Assembly (NCBI RefSeq): GCF_900114435.1 | Contig: NZ_FOZK01000001.1 | Coordinates: forward strand, 682,001 to 746,000 | Length of the DNA stretch: 64,000 bases | Source of the DNA: Halomicrobium zhouii | GTDB lineage: Archaea > Halobacteriota > Halobacteria > Halobacteriales > Haloarculaceae | Direction of reading: 5' to 3' | Part shown: in pieces, positions 60,575-64,000 of the stretch | Numbering within the stretch: the stretch's first letter is position 1 | Layout of the letters: each line of letters opens with the position of its first letter | The notes under the pieces: generated by a model | The model's database searches: none | What the model saw: only the letters and a program-made list of their open reading frames with translations | What the model was told of the DNA's origin: nothing | Position numbers and translations under genes: made by a program

Positions 60575-60654
60575 TAGTGGTGGTTGTAAGCCCTTGCCGG
60601 CGTTCGACGTGGCCGGTGCCGTCGAACGTCGGTAAAAAGTTACAACCACCACTA
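60575..60654. mobile_element. 80-bp element with 15-bp terminal inverted repeats (MITE candidate)
   Basis: TAGTGGTGGTTGTAA (60575-60589) and TTACAACCACCACTA (60640-60654) are perfect inverted repeats, each ending in TA, as if flanked by a TA target duplication (IS630/mariner style). Within lie GTTCGACG (60602-60609) and CGTCGAAC (60620-60627), a second perfect pair. No transposase is present, so it would depend on one elsewhere. It could equally be a cruciform terminator or a regulatory stem upstream of cofG. Confidence 0.5.
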
Positions 60655-60691
60655 TGAACCCTTTTGCCCGAGGCGCTCCCAGCCCGTAGCA

Positions 60692-61807
60692 GTGATACCC
60701 GGCGCCGCCGAGTACGACGTGGACCTGACTGTCGACGAGGAGCGCGTCGACCGCCTCCTGGCGGTCACGCCGGCGGACGTCGACGCGGCGCCGGAACTCT
60801 CCTTCGCGCGGAACGTCTTCGTCCCCCTGACGACGGCGTGCCGGTACACCTGCACCTACTGCACCTATTACGACCCGCCCGGGCAGGCCGAACTCATGGC
60901 ACCCGACGAGGTACGCGACGTCTGTGCCCGCGGCGCCGACGCGGGGTGTACGGAGGCGCTGTTCACCTTCGGCGACGACCCGGACGAGCGCTACGACGCG
61001 ATTCACGACCAGCTCGACTCGTGGGGCCACGACTCCATCCACACCTACCTCCGCGAGGCCTGCAAGATCGCGCTGGAGGAGGGCCTGCTCCCCCACGCCA
61101 ACCCCGGCGACCAGACCCGCGAGCAGATGGCCACCGTCGCCGACGTCAACGCCTCGATGGGCGTGATGCTGGAGACGACGGCGGACGTGCAGGCACACGG
61201 TGGCCCGCGAGCCAAGAACCCCGGCCAGCGGCTCAACACGCTGCGGAACGCCGGCGAACTCTCCGTCCCGTTCACGACGGGGATTCTGGTCGGCATCGGC
61301 GAGGACTGGGCCGACCGCGCCGAGAGTATCCTGGCCATCCGCGAGCTGCACGAGCGCTACGGGCACATCCAGGAGGTCATCGTCCAGCCTGTCGTCGAGA
61401 ACGAGCGCTGGACGGACGGCACGCCCGACCTGGCGACGATGCGGCGCGTGACGGCGATGGCCCGTGCTGGACTGCCCGACGAAATTTCTGTTCAGGTGCC
61501 GCCGAACCTCGCCCCGGCCCGCGACCTGCTCGACTGCGGCGTCGACGACCTGGGCGGGGTGTCGCCCGTCACCGACGACCACATCAACCCCGACTACGCC
61601 TGGCCGGCGTTGCGGGAACTGGAAGACATCGCCGACGAGGCCGGCGTCCCGCTCCGGGAACGCCTGCCCGTCTACGAGCGGTTCGTCGACGAGAGCAGGG
61701 GGGACGCGGAGTGGGTCTCCGACCGGATCCGCGAGGCCATCGAATGGGACGACGTCCACGGCGAGCGCTTCCGATCGGTGCTCCGGACGGGCGAGAATCC
61801 GGCCTGA
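60692..61807 (+). CDS. cofG: F420 cofactor synthesis: FO synthase subunit CofG
   Basis: The product has 371 residues from a GTG start. The radical-SAM cluster motif is C50-RYT-C54-TY-C57, with TYYDPPGQAELM after it, and GILVGIGEDWADRAESI is a typical CofG region. CofG with CofH makes 7,8-didemethyl-8-hydroxy-5-deazariboflavin, the F420 chromophore. The C-terminus ends SVLRTGENPA; a copy of this tail is found at about 62560-62640. cofH lies at the right edge, on the opposite strand. Confidence 0.94.
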   Translation: MIPGAAEYDVDLTVDEERVDRLLAVTPADVDAAPELSFARNVFVPLTTACRYTCTYCTYYDPPGQAELMAPDEVRDVCARGADAGCTEALFTFGDDPDERYDAIHDQLDSWGHDSIHTYLREACKIALEEGLLPHANPGDQTREQMATVADVNASMGVMLETTADVQAHGGPRAKNPGQRLNTLRNAGELSVPFTTGILVGIGEDWADRAESILAIRELHERYGHIQEVIVQPVVENERWTDGTPDLATMRRVTAMARAGLPDEISVQVPPNLAPARDLLDCGVDDLGGVSPVTDDHINPDYAWPALRELEDIADEAGVPLRERLPVYERFVDESRGDAEWVSDRIREAIEWDDVHGERFRSVLRTGENPA

Positions 61808-61829
61808 GGGCGCCCGTCGCTGCCTGACT

Positions 61830-62516
61830 TCATCGAACGTCGCCCGTCGCAGACGACTCCGACTCGAACTCTATCGCGATGGGGCGCGCCAGCCGGTGGA
61901 GCCCCGCCCTCACTGCGGACCGCGTTCGTGCGAGCGTTCCGCGGTCGGCCCGCTCGTCGTCGTCAACGGAACGCAGTTCGCCGCCGACGCGCCGGAGGAC
62001 ACCACGCTCCCGGAGTTCCTCGACGGCCCGGTCGACCTCCTCGCCCTCGGCGTCGAGAGCTTCCCGCAGTTCGCGTGGCGTGCGCCGTCGGTCCCGGACG
62101 GCCTCGTGAACCCGCCGAGCGAGGTAGTCGCGGTAGACGTCGCGCCCGTCCCGTGCTTTCGAGGGATCGGCGAGCCCTCTGTGACGGAGGACCTGTCCCG
62201 CGTCGAGGGCCGTCCACGCGCCGACCAGCAGAAAGGCCACGCCGACGGACTGGTTGTCGCCCTCGACGGCGACCAGCGCGGCGCCGCCGGCCAGTGATAT
62301 CATGCCGAGCGCGAGCGTCTCGACCTCGTCCCGGAGGTCGTACACCTCTGCGAGAAGCCGGGCGGCGCCGACGACGGCGCCCGTCGCGAGCGACGTCGCG
62401 AGCTGTAGCGGCGAGGATCCGAGAAGCGCGTACAGGGCGGCGACGACCACGACCCATCCGACCAGCGCTCGCGTGGTCGCCCGCTCTCGAACCGCACCGC
62501 GGAGGGTCTCTGCCAT
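61830..62516 (-). CDS. Tandem membrane paralog 1 with C-terminal winged helix
   Basis: The product has 228 residues: four membrane helices (about 18-37, 40-58, 66-86, 90-110), then a cytosolic part with a winged-helix-like core (EAVRDRRRTPRELREALDAEGEEVDRAVEELRERGVLRRVGGEL, about 137-180). The N-terminal phrase LRGAVRER matches LRGALRER in the copy at 63418. The product probably senses a membrane state and binds DNA, but this is inferred. Convergent with cofG (22-base gap). Confidence 0.7.
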   Translation of the reverse strand: MAETLRGAVRERATTRALVGWVVVVAALYALLGSSPLQLATSLATGAVVGAARLLAEVYDLRDEVETLALGMISLAGGAALVAVEGDNQSVGVAFLLVGAWTALDAGQVLRHRGLADPSKARDGRDVYRDYLARRVHEAVRDRRRTPRELREALDAEGEEVDRAVEELRERGVLRRVGGELRSVDDDERADRGTLARTRSAVRAGLHRLARPIAIEFESESSATGDVR

Positions 62517-62540
62517 CGGACGGCGGTTCGGCGTGTCGTC

Positions 62541-62662
62541 AAATAATCATTTCCGTCGAGGTGCCGACCGATCTGGTCGACAAAGTCCGCACCGATCGCT
62601 ACCGGTCGGTGCTTCGGACGGGCGAGAACTCGATGTTACTGGTCAGCATCCGTCGGTTCCAC
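62541..62662. pseudogene. Fragment of cofG tail between paralogs 1 and 2
   Basis: In the plus direction, about 62560-62640 can be read as a stretch ending RYRSVLRTGENS, which matches RFRSVLRTGENP at the end of real cofG (61766-61807). Bases such as CGGACGGGCGAGAA are shared. It has no start, is short, and lies just after the stop of paralog 2, as cofG lies after paralog 1. AAATAATCAT (62541-62550) is the likely promoter box of paralog 1. Confidence 0.6.
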
Positions 62663-63334
62663 TCATCCCTGCAACTCCACGGTGACCGGACGCGCCAGGC
62701 GGCTGGCGCCCCGTTTGACTGCGCGCTGAATCCTGGCGATGGAACCCGGCGCTTCGCCTGGCGTCCGACAGGTCCTGAGTTCGCTCCCCTCGCGGGTGAG
62801 CACGCGCCGCTCGTCGAGCGTCGCCAGGGCGTCGTCGACGGCCGCCGCGTCCAGGTCGAGTTCGTCGCAGAGTTCCCGCCTGGTTCTGGGCCTGTCGCGC
62901 AGCGCGTAGTCGACTTGCCGGGCGACGTCGTCGCGAGGGACGCCGGGTCGGTCTGGGGGACCGCTCCCGTCGGCGTAGAGGCCATCGTGCCGGACGACCT
63001 GGACCGCGTGGAAGAGGAACCACGCGCCGACGACAAACAATCCGACGGCGACCGCTTGCGGGACCCCGCCGAAGACGAACAGCGCGGCGCCGTACGTCGT
63101 CGCGACCGCGCCGAATGCTAGTGACTTCACGGCCGACCGCAGGTCGTACGCTTCGATCAGCCAACCCGCCAGACCGATAATTACGACAGGGACGGCGATG
63201 ACGACGACGGCGTCGATCAACGATAGTGTCGACGTTCGGATTTGCCAGTAGATGCCACCGGCGACGGCGAGCCCTTCCAGTACTGACTGGAGTTTCTCTC
63301 GGTATTCGTCAGCGTCCTGGAGGGCGTCCGTCAT
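62663..63334 (-). CDS. Tandem membrane paralog 2 with C-terminal winged helix
   Basis: The product has 223 residues from ATG 63334. Hydrophobic segments (about 20-30, 38-62, 71-92, 96-116) precede a winged-helix-like region: DYALRDRPRTRRELCDELDLDAAAVDDALATLDERRVLTREGSEL (about 142-187), closely parallel to paralog 1. The tail RLARPVTVELQG likewise parallels RLARPIAIEFES in paralog 1. An in-frame start nine codons upstream is less likely. It is part of a three-gene array between cofG and cofH. Confidence 0.72.
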   Translation of the reverse strand: MTDALQDADEYREKLQSVLEGLAVAGGIYWQIRTSTLSLIDAVVVIAVPVVIIGLAGWLIEAYDLRSAVKSLAFGAVATTYGAALFVFGGVPQAVAVGLFVVGAWFLFHAVQVVRHDGLYADGSGPPDRPGVPRDDVARQVDYALRDRPRTRRELCDELDLDAAAVDDALATLDERRVLTREGSELRTCRTPGEAPGSIARIQRAVKRGASRLARPVTVELQG

Positions 63335-63417
63335 CAATCGTGGTCTCTCCCTCGTGTCCATTAGTCATTTTGTTTGCGGCACCGGCGGCGTTCGACCGCT
63401 GACGGCCGCGTCCAGAT

Positions 63418-63813
63418 CTATCCGGCGGCGTCGGCCCAGACGCCTTCCCGGCGGAGTCGCCGAACGCCGTCGTACAGGATCCAGCAGCCGGCGACGGTGA
63501 GGGCGGCGAGGAACAGGAACTGCCAGATTCCTCCTGGCTCGTCGAACATCGCCACCGATTCGAGGAACAGTATCGCGCCGATGCCGGAGAGACCGACGAT
63601 GCCGACGACGAGCGGCTTGATCGCGGAACTGAACCCGTAGACGTCGCCCAGGACGTCGATCGAATCGATACTGAAGAGGAGTGCGACCAGGAGTGCGACC
63701 TGGACCAGCGCACCGTCGAACATGAGCCAGAATATGGCGGCGATGGTCGCCCAGCCGAGAACGGAGCCCACCGTCGTTCGTTCCCGGAGGGCACCGCGGA
63801 GGGGGTCGGGCAT
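63418..63813 (-). CDS. Tandem membrane paralog 3, lacking the winged helix
   Basis: The product has 131 residues: four membrane helices (about 16-35, 38-56, 66-88, 94-114) and a short end RRLRREGVWADAAG, where paralogs 1 and 2 continue into the winged helix. The start PDPLRGALRERTTVGSVLGW aligns with ETLRGAVRERATTRALVGW of paralog 1. It is either a naturally short form or a 3'-truncated copy. It follows the cofH stop by about 30 bases, so it may be read with cofH. Confidence 0.72.
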   Translation of the reverse strand: MPDPLRGALRERTTVGSVLGWATIAAIFWLMFDGALVQVALLVALLFSIDSIDVLGDVYGFSSAIKPLVVGIVGLSGIGAILFLESVAMFDEPGGIWQFLFLAALTVAGCWILYDGVRRLRREGVWADAAG

Positions 63814-63838
63814 CGGGAGCCGATTCCGGCTCCTGTCA

Positions 63839-63850
63839 GATAATCATTCC
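63839..63850 (-). promoter_or_regulatory. Conserved promoter box shared by the three paralogs
   Basis: GGAATGATTATC on the minus strand, about 26-37 bases before the paralog 3 ATG, has counterparts before paralog 1 (ATGATTATTT, 62541-62550) and paralog 2 (AAAATGACTAA, 63361-63371). Around it, GGTGCCGC is shared with the region before paralog 2. The copy here overlaps the last codons of cofH. Confidence 0.5.
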
Positions 63851-64000
63851 CTTCGCGGCACCAGCGGCGTCCCGTCGGCCTGCGGGCCGAGTTCCGGGCC
63901 GAACGGCGGGTCGTCGGGGTCGATCTGGCGCCGTTGCTCGTAGTCGGTCGAGCGCTCGACGGGCGTCCGGCCGACGGCGGATATCATCTCGACGTACTCC
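63844..64000 (-). CDS. cofH: F420 cofactor synthesis: FO synthase subunit CofH (partial, C-terminus only)
   Basis: Only the last about 51 residues are in the window, ending LVPRRE with a TGA at 63844-63846. EYVEMISAVGRTPVERSTDYE matches the C-terminal region of CofH (the ISAVGRTPVERSTDYE stretch corresponds to the AGR-x-PA-x-RDTLY pattern of the family). The other FO-synthase gene, cofG, lies 2 kb away, pointing the other way, which supports the call. The start and most of the gene lie beyond the right edge. Confidence 0.7.
   Translation of the reverse strand, partial: EYVEMISAVGRTPVERSTDYEQRRQIDPDDPPFGPELGPQADGTPLVPRRE

Overview
The window is a stretch of haloarchaeal chromosome (class Halobacteria). 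The signs are: very high G+C, strongly acidic proteins, an A-type ATP synthase operon, archaeal translation genes (aRF1, aIF5B, S19e, Nob1), a PAN proteasome ATPase, F420 cofactor genes, Tat-type signal peptides, a type IV pilin, and many start codons with a TATA box about 25-30 bases upstream (leaderless transcripts). A member of the Haloarculaceae (Haloarcula/Halomicrobium/Halosimplex-like) is my guess, but the sequence alone does not prove it. I found no rRNA, tRNA, CRISPR array, transposase gene or intein.

Layout. 1-3330: a partial membrane regulator, a secreted DUF7096-type protein, a pilin-like protein and a SAM methyltransferase. 3331-3661: repeat-rich DNA. 3662-13448: A-type ATP synthase genes in the order H-I-K-E-C-F-A-B-D, with a DUF892 ferritin-like gene set between B and D. 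13510-19459: a PhoD phosphatase with surface-scaffold modules, a sulfatase-like enzyme, a zinc-finger protein, a stretch of strong RNA-like hairpins, and release factor aRF1. 19819-23379: a LarA-like racemase facing a DUF1537 kinase/PdxA operon, which together look like four-carbon sugar-acid catabolism. 23515-32013: MinD, ArgS, a PDZ site-2 protease, LysS, UMP kinase and DUF7123. 32176-42657: a second site-2 protease, ThiL, a flippase-like membrane protein, S19e, PDCD5-like protein, a PP-loop enzyme, an SDR, HisS, a SHOCT protein, a GNAT and TruA. 42745-52934: PepF, a PQQ propeller protein, PAN, several haloarchaea-only proteins including a second sensor/winged-helix gene, and pyruvoyl arginine decarboxylase. 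52956-59784: aIF5B, an MFS transporter, PRC-barrel, Nob1, a 48-residue leaderless gene, a CPBP protease and glucose-6-phosphate isomerase. 59890-64000: CofG and the end of CofH flank three tandem membrane paralogs.

Much of the content is housekeeping: energy conservation, translation and protein turnover. The less explained material is the intergenic DNA and the haloarchaea-specific membrane regulators. Two complete and one half copy of a nested palindromic element (about 0.32-0.39 kb) lie at 24471-24860, 33442-33757 and 28677-28799. Dense arrays of perfect three-base-loop hairpins lie at 36382-36908. A direct repeat runs into the end of the arginine decarboxylase gene. The cofG/cofH interval shows traces of segmental tandem duplication that copied a piece of the cofG tail. 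Membrane proteins with winged-helix ends occur in two unrelated families, at 1-802/49819-50901 and at 61830-63334.
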